Source: Alphaproteobacteria bacterium UBA7314
GTDB lineage: Bacteria; Pseudomonadota; Alphaproteobacteria; MPNO01; UBA830
Assembly (NCBI GenBank): GCA_002471575.1
Contig: DKQG01000058.1
Span: 118,917 to 182,916 of the forward strand
Reading direction: 5' to 3'
DNA length: 64,000 nucleotides
The notes beneath the pieces are model-generated. The model was not told where the DNA came from. It saw only the letters and a program-made list of their open reading frames with translations, and did no database searches. The position numbers were made by a program, and so were the translations under genes. Positions 42,769-50,398 of this stretch are shown in pieces (the stretch's first letter is position 1; each line of letters opens with the position of its first letter).

Positions 42769-44544
42769 TTAGCGCCGCTTCGGCGAAATCAGCCCTTCGA
42801 GACAGGCCTTGATCTGCAGGCCGAGGTACTTGGAGTAGATCCGGCACTGGGCGAAGCTTCCGGCGATAAACCAGAGGCCCGGCTGTCCGGTACGCGTCCA
42901 CATATTGTTGAGTTCCTGGGCGTCCTCGTCCCATCCCCAGATTGCTCCGACGCGATCGGCAATGTCTTTCCCGAGGAGTTTTTTAACCATTTCTTCCTGA
43001 GTCTTGTAACCGGTCGCGAGGATAACAGTGTCGGCCGGGATCACTGTCCCGTCTCTTAACTTCGCCCCTTCGGCGACGAAGGTCTCGATATCGTCGTACT
43101 GGATCAGGCCGACCTTGCCGTCGACGATCAGATCCGAGCAGCCGACGTTGAAATAGTATCCGCCGCCCCGGTTCATGAACTTGAATTGCCATCCGTAGAC
43201 GTCCTCGCGGTCTATCTTGAAGCCTTTGGCGGTCAGGGCTTCCAGCAAATCGGTGTCAAGCCGCGTGGATTCGTCCGCCATCAGCCGGTGCGCCTCTTTC
43301 AGAGGTTGCAGCGGTGTTGCCGCCGCGATCATGTCCTTCGTCTCCAGCGTCAGGTCTTCGGCATACAGCGTGTAGGGCAGCTGTGCGCTCGGCTCGACAT
43401 TGATCACCGACGTCGGACTGCGTTGTACCAGCGTCGGGTGCGCGCCGTTTGACTGAAGATCCTGGGCGACGTCATGGCCGCTGGTGCCCGTGCCGATGAC
43501 CAGTACGTTGCTGCCTTCGTAGCCCGCGGCACTGTTGTATTTGCCGGAATGCATCACCTCGCCGTGGAATTTTTCGAGCGTGGGAATAGCGGGTATCTTT
43601 GGAATGCCGCTTACGCTGGTTGCCATCACGATGTGCCGGGGACGTATTTGGCGTTTGCTGCCGTCTGGTTTGGTCAACTCCACTGACCAGCGCTGCTCGA
43701 TTTCGTCGTAGGTTGCGCCTGTGAACTCCGTTTCCGTCCAGAAATTAAGCTCCATGATGTCGGCATAGGCCTCGAACCAGTTGGCGAGCTTGTCCTTCGG
43801 TATGTAGGTCGGCCAGTTTGGCGGAAACGGAAGATAGGGAAGATGATTAACGTGGACCTGATTGTGCAGCACCAGCGAATGGTATCGTTTGCGCCAGTTG
43901 TCGCCGACTCGCGCCTCGCGATCCACGATAAGGGTATCGACGCCCAGCTGGGTTAGGCGTGCAGCAGTGCTGAGCCCCGCTTGCCCGCCACCGACCACCA
44001 GCACGTCCGGTTCACGATTTTCGTAGGCGGCTGAGATCTGACGGCGGTCTAGCCAGTTCGGTCCGGCGAAATCGCGGGAATATACTTCGCCGGTTGGCCG
44101 TGCGGCGCCCACCGTTTCTTCATGGCCGGCAATTTCGATAAGTGCCGTCAAGATTGTCCAGGCCTTCAGTTTCCCGTCATCTGTCGCATCCCGAAGAAGA
44201 CGCAGCACCCCCTCGCAGGGACCGGACGGAGCAGTAAAACGGAAGATCGCCTCGACTACGTCTTCGTTCCCACCCCGGAAAACGATGCGAGCAGGGGCAT
44301 CCGCTTCGTCGACCCTAAACCCAGTTGCGCCGTCACGACCGCCGCTGGCGCAGAGCGCTGCTGCTATTGCAGCTGCGCCGCTGAAGGTGGTGATGTCCCA
44401 GGTAAGCGCCAGCAGGTCGCGCCAGTGACTGTCCGGTAGAAAAAATTCTGCGAGGGTATCGCAGTCGGATTCCGTCAGTGCCCGTTCAAACCCGGACAGC
44501 CATGCTGAGGCTGCATCGGACAAGCTCTCGCTGATGGTATCCAT
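42769..44544 (-). CDS. Flavin-containing monooxygenase with N-terminal NTF2-like domain
   Basis: 591 residues. Residues 1-150 are an NTF2/SnoaL-like fold (LSGFERALTESDCDTLAEFFLPDSHWRDLLAL, in pieces). The flavoprotein part has FAD motif VLVVGGGQAGLSTAARL (near 181), the NADPH motif VLVIGTGTSGHDVAQDL (near 350) and the FMO/BVMO-type LATGYKT (near 530). It likely hydroxylates or performs Baeyer-Villiger oxidation on a soluble substrate. Class-B monooxygenases with this fused N-terminal domain are known in bacteria and fungi. Convergent with the GST gene. Confidence 0.87.
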   Translation of the reverse strand: MDTISESLSDAASAWLSGFERALTESDCDTLAEFFLPDSHWRDLLALTWDITTFSGAAAIAAALCASGGRDGATGFRVDEADAPARIVFRGGNEDVVEAIFRFTAPSGPCEGVLRLLRDATDDGKLKAWTILTALIEIAGHEETVGAARPTGEVYSRDFAGPNWLDRRQISAAYENREPDVLVVGGGQAGLSTAARLTQLGVDTLIVDREARVGDNWRKRYHSLVLHNQVHVNHLPYLPFPPNWPTYIPKDKLANWFEAYADIMELNFWTETEFTGATYDEIEQRWSVELTKPDGSKRQIRPRHIVMATSVSGIPKIPAIPTLEKFHGEVMHSGKYNSAAGYEGSNVLVIGTGTSGHDVAQDLQSNGAHPTLVQRSPTSVINVEPSAQLPYTLYAEDLTLETKDMIAAATPLQPLKEAHRLMADESTRLDTDLLEALTAKGFKIDREDVYGWQFKFMNRGGGYYFNVGCSDLIVDGKVGLIQYDDIETFVAEGAKLRDGTVIPADTVILATGYKTQEEMVKKLLGKDIADRVGAIWGWDEDAQELNNMWTRTGQPGLWFIAGSFAQCRIYSKYLGLQIKACLEGLISPKRR

Positions 44545-44630
44545 GTTTCGACTCCCTGAAATCCCGTTTTGCGCCTGTCCCAGAATAGCAAATCGACGCC
44601 GCCGAGAAACCTAATGGGATGCGACAATTA

Positions 44631-45504
44631 TCAGCGGAAAATGTCACCTGCCGCCAGGAACGCGCCCCCAACGATCGTGACGGTGGCGATAGCGACGATT
44701 ATGGTCAACGACCCCGGCCCAAGAGCGATCAGCAGGCTAATCGACAGTGGGGCGCAATAGGCGATGCCGCCAAGCGCACGGACGCTGGCGCGTTTCAGGC
44801 CCCAGTCCCAGAGGAAAAACGCCCCAGCCGAAGGACCGAGGCCGAGTGCAGTCAGTGCAAGCCATTCGCCCGTTGAAGGCAAGGCGGTCGTTTCGAACAA
44901 CGTATGAGCCACAGCCGAGAGGATACCCGCAACCAGGCTAAAAGCGCCGATTGCGTCTGTCTGGATGCTGCCGAGACGGCTGCTCGCGACGCTATAGGAC
45001 GACCATATGAGGGCAGCGGCGAATGCAACTGCGTTGCCTGTCAGATAAGCGGAATCGGGGCGGATAAATGTGCCGCCGGTTGCCAACAGAAGGACGCCGG
45101 CGAACCCCGGTAAAGTGCCTGCAATATGCCGGAACATAAGTCTCCCGCCCGGCATGAGGGCATAGAAAAAATGATAAGCAGTGGCCAAAGATAATTCACT
45201 AGGTCAGCTTCGACCGATGGAGCGGTTTTCAGGGATGCAAAAACAAGAAAATGGTAGCTGGACAGTCCAAATATGCCGAGCGACCGGTTTGGCGAAAATG
45301 CTCGAGTATACGCTCGCCGAATAAGATCTATTTGGTCAGGGCGATCAGAAATGCAATTGCGACTGCGATGGCCACGATCTGGGATGCCGGCACCGACCCG
45401 CTCGGCGTAGTCCGGATTGCAAGCGACCCCCATAAAAAAATAGCGCCGGCACCGATCAGAGTGTCGCGACGCCGAATTTCCGAATTGTACGCCGCATTCG
45501 CCAT
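44631..45504 (-). pseudogene. EamA/DMT exporter (YddG-like) broken by at least two frameshifts
   Basis: Three minus-strand pieces in three frames add up to one exporter of normal length. Piece A (from ATG 45504) reads GAGAIFLWGSLAI and ends at TAG after AIAFLIALTK. Piece B has GIFGLSSYHFLVFASLKTAP and VNYLWPLLIIF. Piece C begins YALMPGGRLMFRHIAG and runs to the stop at 44631 (GGAFLAAGDIFR). The B-to-C shift falls in a six-T run near 45170. It follows phaB by 27 bp. Either a dead gene or homopolymer sequencing errors. Confidence 0.7.
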
Positions 45505-45530
45505 GCGGCGATACTAGCGGCAGGGGCAGC

Positions 45531-46253
45531 TTAGTACATGTGTTGTCCGCCGTTAATCGAGAGCGTCGAGCCGGTCACGAAGTCGGCGTCGTCTGCAACG
45601 AGGAACAGCACGCCACGGGCGATATCCTCGCCCCGGCCTAGCCGGCCCATCGGGATGCGCTGGATAATCTTTTCCAAAATGTCGGCGGGAACGGCGCGCA
45701 CCATGTCGGTATCCACGTAGCCGGGCGCGATCGCGTTCACGGTAATGCCCTGCGCCGCACCTTCCTGGGCTAGTGCCTTCGTAAACCCGTGAATTCCTGA
45801 CTTGGCGGCCGCGTAGTTCACCTGACCGTACTGGCCAGCCTGGCCGTTTATCGATCCGATGTTGACGATACGTCCGAACTTGCGGGCGCGCATGCCGTCG
45901 ATGACCGAGCGGCACATGTTGAAGCAAGAGCCCAAATTCGTATCGATTACGGCCTGCCAGTTATCGTGATCCATCCGATGCATTGTGCCGTCGCGGGTAA
46001 TGCCGGCGTTGTTGACCAGGATTTCGACTGGGCCCAGGTCCTGTTCGATCTGACCGATTCCAGCCTGACAGGCATCGAAATCGGAAACGTCGATTTTGTA
46101 TACCGGGATACCGGTTTCATTCTTGAATTTTTCCGCAGTTTCGTCGTTGCCGCCGTATACGGCGGCAACTGTGTAGCCTTTTTCCTTCAACTGGGATGCG
46201 ACCATCCCGCCGATACCGCGGGTGCCGCCCGTAACAACTGCAACTCTCGACAT
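45531..46253 (-). CDS. phaB: Acetoacetyl-CoA reductase
   Basis: 240 residues of the SDR family. TGGTRGIGG (residues 8-16), NNAGITRDGTMHRM, catalytic Ser in IVNIGSINGQAGQYGQ and the YAAAKSG motif; the segment GITRDGTMHRMDHDNW and the C-terminal GSTLSINGGQHMY are characteristic of PhaB rather than FabG. It reduces acetoacetyl-CoA to (R)-3-hydroxybutyryl-CoA with NADPH for polyhydroxybutyrate. It lies 110 bp after phaA on the same strand. Confidence 0.93.
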   Translation of the reverse strand: MSRVAVVTGGTRGIGGMVASQLKEKGYTVAAVYGGNDETAEKFKNETGIPVYKIDVSDFDACQAGIGQIEQDLGPVEILVNNAGITRDGTMHRMDHDNWQAVIDTNLGSCFNMCRSVIDGMRARKFGRIVNIGSINGQAGQYGQVNYAAAKSGIHGFTKALAQEGAAQGITVNAIAPGYVDTDMVRAVPADILEKIIQRIPMGRLGRGEDIARGVLFLVADDADFVTGSTLSINGGQHMY

Positions 46254-46363
46254 TTGAGGTTCTCCCGCGTGTTTCCTATCGCCGCAGGCATCCTGATCCG
46301 CAACGTTTAAGTAACAATCCGTTCTGGGGACCGCTCGGACTGTCGGTCCGTCGGTTCAGTGCT

Positions 46364-47539
46364 TTAGTCGCGTTCCACGCACATGGCGATGCCCATGCCG
46401 CCGCCAATACACAGTGTCGCCAGACCTTTCTTGGCATCGCGTTTCTGCATTTCGTACAAAAGTGTCGTAAGGACACGGGCGCCGGATGCGCCGATCGGGT
46501 GACCGATTGCGATTGCACCACCATTCACGTTCACTTTCCTAGGATCCCAGCCAAGATCTTTGTTTACGGCGCAGGCCTGCGCTGCGAATGCTTCGTTGGC
46601 TTCGACAAGGTCGAGGTCGTCGACCGACCATCCTGCCTTTTTGAGGGCGCTACGGCTTGCTGGGATCGGGCCGGATCCCATAATCGACGGATCCACGCCG
46701 ACCTGCGCCCAAGACACGATCCGCGCCATCGGTTCGATGTCGCGATTCATGGCTTCGTCTTCTGACATCAGCACCATGGCAGCCGCGCCGTCGTTGATTC
46801 CCGAAGCGTTGCCCGCGGTGACGGTACCCTCTTTGTCGAACGCGGGACGCAGGCCGCTGAGCGATTCCGCGGTGACGCCAGGCTTCGGGTATTCGTCTAC
46901 TTCCACCGTTACGTCGCCCTTGCGGGTCTTGTAGCCGACCGGTGCAATTTCGTCCTTAAACTTGCCCGCTTTCTGAGCTTCTTCCGCCTTGTTCTGAGAT
47001 GCAGCGGCGAATTCGTCCTGTTGTTCGCGAGTGATCTGCCATTTCTTGGCGACGTTTTCCGCGGTATTGCCCATGTGATAACCGTTGAAGGCGTCCCACA
47101 GGCCGTCCTTGATCATCGTATCGACAAATTCGGTGTTGCCCATTTTCGTGCCTCCGCGGAGGTTGGAGGCATGGGGTGCCATGCTCATAGATTCCTGTCC
47201 GCCCGCAACAACAATGCCGGAGTCGCCACTCTGGATAGCTTGCAAGCCCATGGCGACCGATTTCAATCCGGATCCGCAAAGTTGGTTCACGCCGTAGGCC
47301 GGGACTTCGACGGGCAGGCCGGCACCGATCGATGCCTGGCGGGCGGGGTTCTGCCCCTGGGCAGCGGTAAGAATTTGACCCATGATCACTTCGGACACGT
47401 CTTCCGGTGCGACTCCGGCCCGATCGAGTGCGGCTTCGATCGCGACCTTGCCGAGATCCGAAGCAGACAGGGAACTTAGTGAGCCATTAAAAGATCCCAC
47501 AGGGGTGCGCGCGGCGCTTGCGATTACGACATTTGTCAT
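46364..47539 (-). CDS. phaA: Acetyl-CoA C-acetyltransferase (beta-ketothiolase)
   Basis: 391 residues from ATG 47539, the standard thiolase length; the longer open frame is not used. Active-site Cys88 is in YGVNQLCGSGLKSV, with the C-terminal NGGAIAIGHPIGASGARVL (His) and LCIGGGMGIAMCVER (second Cys). It condenses two acetyl-CoA to acetoacetyl-CoA. The 170-bp region upstream is AT-rich with TGCA motifs that probably bind PhaR. Confidence 0.94.
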   Translation of the reverse strand: MTNVVIASAARTPVGSFNGSLSSLSASDLGKVAIEAALDRAGVAPEDVSEVIMGQILTAAQGQNPARQASIGAGLPVEVPAYGVNQLCGSGLKSVAMGLQAIQSGDSGIVVAGGQESMSMAPHASNLRGGTKMGNTEFVDTMIKDGLWDAFNGYHMGNTAENVAKKWQITREQQDEFAAASQNKAEEAQKAGKFKDEIAPVGYKTRKGDVTVEVDEYPKPGVTAESLSGLRPAFDKEGTVTAGNASGINDGAAAMVLMSEDEAMNRDIEPMARIVSWAQVGVDPSIMGSGPIPASRSALKKAGWSVDDLDLVEANEAFAAQACAVNKDLGWDPRKVNVNGGAIAIGHPIGASGARVLTTLLYEMQKRDAKKGLATLCIGGGMGIAMCVERD

Positions 47540-47641
47540 CAGGACTCCCTTTTGTTGTTTTAAGACCGCGTCCGATCTGCGACACGGCCTGATTACTATG
47601 ACCGTGATATATACCGATTTTGTGCTGTCATCAACGCAAAA

Positions 47642-47720
47642 TGCTGCGCTGCACAAAATAATATTTTAAGCATCAGAAAAATATCAATTATTCACATAAT
47701 GCACTGCATTTACAATGCAT
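47642..47720. promoter_or_regulatory. Putative PhaR-binding region before phaA
   Basis: TGCTGCGCTGCA (47642-47653) and the inverted repeat ATGCA...TGCAT (47699-47703 / 47716-47720) lie between phaC and phaA in an otherwise AT-rich stretch. The same TGCA-type elements recur before phaR. PhaR repressors bind TGC/GCA-rich sites; the assignment here is by motif similarity. Confidence 0.45.
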
Positions 47721-48933
47721 GGATCCAGTCTGCTACCGGTGCCCAGAGCCGCGTTCGGGCGCGGCCGCCGACCATCATTCCAATATGTCCGGCGGCAGGG
47801 GTCAAGGTGTCGGCACCGGCAATAGCCTCTATCAGCGCACCGGCCGAGGCGGGCGGAACAATGCGGTCGTTCGCCGGCAGCACGCCCAGCGTCGGCAGAT
47901 TCAGGGTCGAAGGCTCTATCGTGGTTCCAGCAATCCGCCAGTCGCCTTTAGCCGGCCTGTTTTCGCCGTACCAGCCGAACAAACAGGTGCGGGCGACATC
48001 GGCGGCAAGTGGTACGCCGTCATTCAGCCAATCTTCCAGGGCGACGAACTGATGGGCTTGATCGTTGTCGGGATCGAGAGCGGCGAGGGCCCGGAACTTG
48101 TTCCAGCCGAGCATTGGATCGAGCCAAAAGAACATAGATTGAAGTGCGTCGACCGGTAGGCATCCCGATACCGAGATGAGGTTTTCGAGGATAGGCCGTC
48201 CCGTCGTGACCGCCGCCGGCGGCCCCCCGGTTCCAGCATGAAAATCCCAGGGTGAAGCGAGCAGCACGAGCGCCCCGCATTTTTCGGGTTCGAGGACCGC
48301 GAGGGCGGTCGCCAGTGTGCCACCCATGCAATAGCCAATAACGGGCACAGGATTTCCCGCCGCCGTTTCCACTGCAACGGACAGCGCATTCCGGAGAATC
48401 CCATCAACGTAGTCGTCCAGCGTTTGTGCCAGCTCTGTCTCGCCCGGGGTACCCCAATCGACCAGGAGTGGCCGCATTCCCTGCGATGCGAGGAACCGCA
48501 GGAAACTGCGTTCGGCGGTCAGGTCCATGATGTAGCTTCGGTTCACCAGCGACGGGATAACAAGGACAGGTTTTCCAGCCTCGCCGTTGGTTTGCGTCGC
48601 ACCGAAATCCTGAAGCTGAACCGGCCCGAATTCCCATAAAGGCGGTGGAACAGGGAGGTTGCGCCGATAGGTATGGGATCTGTATTTTTCGATCCCGGTC
48701 AGAAATCTGTCGTTGCGTGACGCAAGCTCGGTGAGTAGCGCCGACGAGAATTCCTCAGGATTTACGCTTTGGAGATCCTTTTGTAGGGCGTTTCCCTGCT
48801 CCGCGAGGTCGTCGCTCCAGGGCGTCCAGCCGCTTCTCAACATTGGCCAAGCGCCTGCGGAGCTCGACAATATCGTTATCGCTGTTGCCAGATGGAGGGG
48901 CAGCGGGCGGGGGCCGTTTCTTGTCTGCATCAT
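47710..48933 (-). CDS. phaC: Short polyhydroxyalkanoate synthase (class III-like PhaC)
   Basis: 407 residues, shorter than class I/II synthases (about 560-600). The lipase-like box is VIGYCMGGTLA with catalytic Cys202, then the acid in PANDRIVPP and the His in AAGHIGMMVGG. The N-terminal GPRPLPLHLATAI argues for the start at 48933, which makes it overlap the upstream coiled-coil gene by 179 bp; an ATG at 48843 would reduce the overlap to 89 bp. It polymerises (R)-3-hydroxyacyl-CoA on granules, presumably with the small upstream protein as partner. Confidence 0.85.
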   Translation of the reverse strand: MMQTRNGPRPLPLHLATAITILSSSAGAWPMLRSGWTPWSDDLAEQGNALQKDLQSVNPEEFSSALLTELASRNDRFLTGIEKYRSHTYRRNLPVPPPLWEFGPVQLQDFGATQTNGEAGKPVLVIPSLVNRSYIMDLTAERSFLRFLASQGMRPLLVDWGTPGETELAQTLDDYVDGILRNALSVAVETAAGNPVPVIGYCMGGTLATALAVLEPEKCGALVLLASPWDFHAGTGGPPAAVTTGRPILENLISVSGCLPVDALQSMFFWLDPMLGWNKFRALAALDPDNDQAHQFVALEDWLNDGVPLAADVARTCLFGWYGENRPAKGDWRIAGTTIEPSTLNLPTLGVLPANDRIVPPASAGALIEAIAGADTLTPAAGHIGMMVGGRARTRLWAPVADWIHAL

Positions 48934-49117
48934 CGGCTGCGCCCGGTGCCGGCCAGTTCATCCCCGGAAAACCGGGCATCATTTCCGCTAACTTTGCGAG
49001 ATTCGCCGCAAGCTCGGGATCGTTTGCTGATTGAAGGTTTGCCGATTGAAGGAGGTGTTGCTGCCATAGATCGAGGTACCGACGGGCAAGTTCTCTGGGA
49101 TCCGAAACGTCAGACAT
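48755..49117 (-). CDS. Small coiled-coil protein, probable PHA synthase partner (PhaE-like)
   Basis: 120 residues. N-terminal helix (DPRELARRYLDLWQQHLLQ), a short MMPGFPGMNWP segment, a proline-rich linker, a heptad-patterned coiled coil (IVELRRRLANVEKRLDALE, about 83-101) and a Lys/Arg-rich tail. PhaE and Bacillus PhaR partners of short PhaC proteins also end in such a coiled coil but are usually 180-360 residues. Its last 60 codons are read through by phaC in another frame. Function inferred from position and architecture. Confidence 0.6.
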   Translation of the reverse strand: MSDVSDPRELARRYLDLWQQHLLQSANLQSANDPELAANLAKLAEMMPGFPGMNWPAPGAADDADKKRPPPAAPPSGNSDNDIVELRRRLANVEKRLDALERRPRGAGKRPTKGSPKRKS

Positions 49118-49171
49118 ACCCGACTATAGGCGACGTTGTTCCGGTCCGCCAGATTTGCGATTTTTCGGCAG

Positions 49172-49208
49172 TGCATCAAGTCATTGATGCATTGCAACAA
49201 AAATGCAA
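49172..49208. promoter_or_regulatory. Putative PhaR operator between the phaC unit and phaR
   Basis: A perfect palindrome TGCATCAA-GTCA-TTGATGCA (49172-49191) is followed at once by TTGCAACAAAAATGCAA, another TGCA pair. It lies centrally in the 137-bp divergent promoter region, 46 bp before the phaR ATG, so one repressor could control both directions. Confidence 0.6.
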
Positions 49209-49254
49209 GACTCTCTGCTTCTGATTTGCGAGTTAGTTTCAGGAGGTTAGCGTC

Positions 49255-49872
49255 ATGGCCCGCAAGGCAAGCAAAACGGACAAAGACGCCCCCGATACGA
49301 TCACGATCAAGAAATACGCGAACCGCCGCCTCTACAATACGGCGTCCAGCAGCTATGTAACTCTGGACGATCTAGCGACCATGGTGCAAGACGGACTCGA
49401 ATTCACTGTGCACGATGCCAAGACCAACGAAGACATCACTCGGGCGGTTCTGACGCAAATCATCGTTGAACAGGAAGCCAAAGGAAACAACTTGCTGCCT
49501 ACCGGATTTCTGCGGCAGCTGATCAGTTTTTACGGCGACAATCTGCAGGGTGTCGTTCCTCAGTACCTCGATATGACCATGCAGTCTTTTGCCCATAATC
49601 AGGAAAAGATGAGGAGCTACATGGAAAATGCGTTCGGCGGTATTTATCCGTTTTCATCATTTGAGGAAGTCGGGCGAAAAAACATGGCAATGTTCGAGCA
49701 GGCCATGAACATGATGTCGCCCTTCAACGCGCAGGAAAACGATTCCACCGAGGAATCCCCAGCGGGTGATGAGGACGAACAGGGATCCGCTGAATCGCTG
49801 GATACGATGAAAGCCCAGCTAGAGGCCATGCAGAGACAGCTCGATACATTGTCGAAGAACAACAAAGGCTAA
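49255..49872 (+). CDS. phaR: Polyhydroxyalkanoate synthesis repressor PhaR
   Basis: 205 residues. The DNA-binding N-terminal domain (TITIKKYANRRLYNTASS, YVTLDDLATMVQDG) and the PHB accumulation domain with LRQLISFYGDNLQGVVPQYLD are the PhaR hallmarks; the tail is acidic and Gln-rich with a coiled-coil end (MKAQLEAMQRQLDTL). PhaR represses phasin and PHA genes until it is titrated by nascent granules. Divergent from phaC, with an excellent CAGGAGG ribosome site. Confidence 0.95.
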   Translation: MARKASKTDKDAPDTITIKKYANRRLYNTASSSYVTLDDLATMVQDGLEFTVHDAKTNEDITRAVLTQIIVEQEAKGNNLLPTGFLRQLISFYGDNLQGVVPQYLDMTMQSFAHNQEKMRSYMENAFGGIYPFSSFEEVGRKNMAMFEQAMNMMSPFNAQENDSTEESPAGDEDEQGSAESLDTMKAQLEAMQRQLDTLSKNNKG

Positions 49873-50258
49873 TTTCTCTGGGTCGGACTGATCTGACGGA
49901 CAACCTGTCTGCTTATCCGGTGTCGGGTAAAGGCGAAAGATCTGGAAAATTCGCGTGGACGAGATCGCCAGACGTTGCAGGAAGATATCGTAAACACGCG
50001 TGACCAACGCGGTGAAAAGCGGGCCGCATTGTCGGGTCCCGCAAGAACACCGCGCCGTTATCTTCAAGCTGATGCAGCGCTTGTCCTTATTGGGCTGAAC
50101 GAGCGTAGCATATATCACGTCGAGTACAGTGGTCCCAACGTAGATAGCATCGTTCCGGTTACCAAGGCCTATACCGAAATTGACGGCATGAAATACCGCC
50201 AGATACCGTTTTCTTATCGTATCGCACGAGCATCCAACTTTGAAGATTGCCAGCTCCG
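49873..50258 (+). other. Non-coding or unrecognised stretch between phaR and a terminator
   Basis: No frame gives a believable protein; a 133-residue ORF (49975-50376) runs through the terminator hairpin and has no recognisable motif. The stretch could be a long phaR 3' UTR or hold an independent small RNA ending at the terminator. Confidence 0.35.
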
Positions 50259-50288
50259 GCTGCGGGAACCAGATCCCGCGGCTTTTTT
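50259..50288 (+). terminator. Rho-independent terminator downstream of phaR
   Basis: GCTGCGGGA (50259-50267) pairs with TCCCGCGGC (50274-50282), 9 bp with one G-U pair and a 6-nt loop, followed directly by six T. It lies 387 bp after phaR and 111 bp before glcB. Confidence 0.8.
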
Positions 50289-50398
50289 GTTTTCCCCGTT
50301 TGACTCGCGGGAAAAAAAATCGGATCACCCATTAAACATTTTCCGATGTAGTCCGAGCAGGAGTGAGGACCGCTAAAAAAGCAAGACGGAGATGATGA

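Noticed and set aside
49975..50376. 133-residue ORF downstream of phaR (phasin candidate)
   Set aside because: Not phasin-like (no long amphipathic helix or heptads), and the frame passes through the terminator hairpin.
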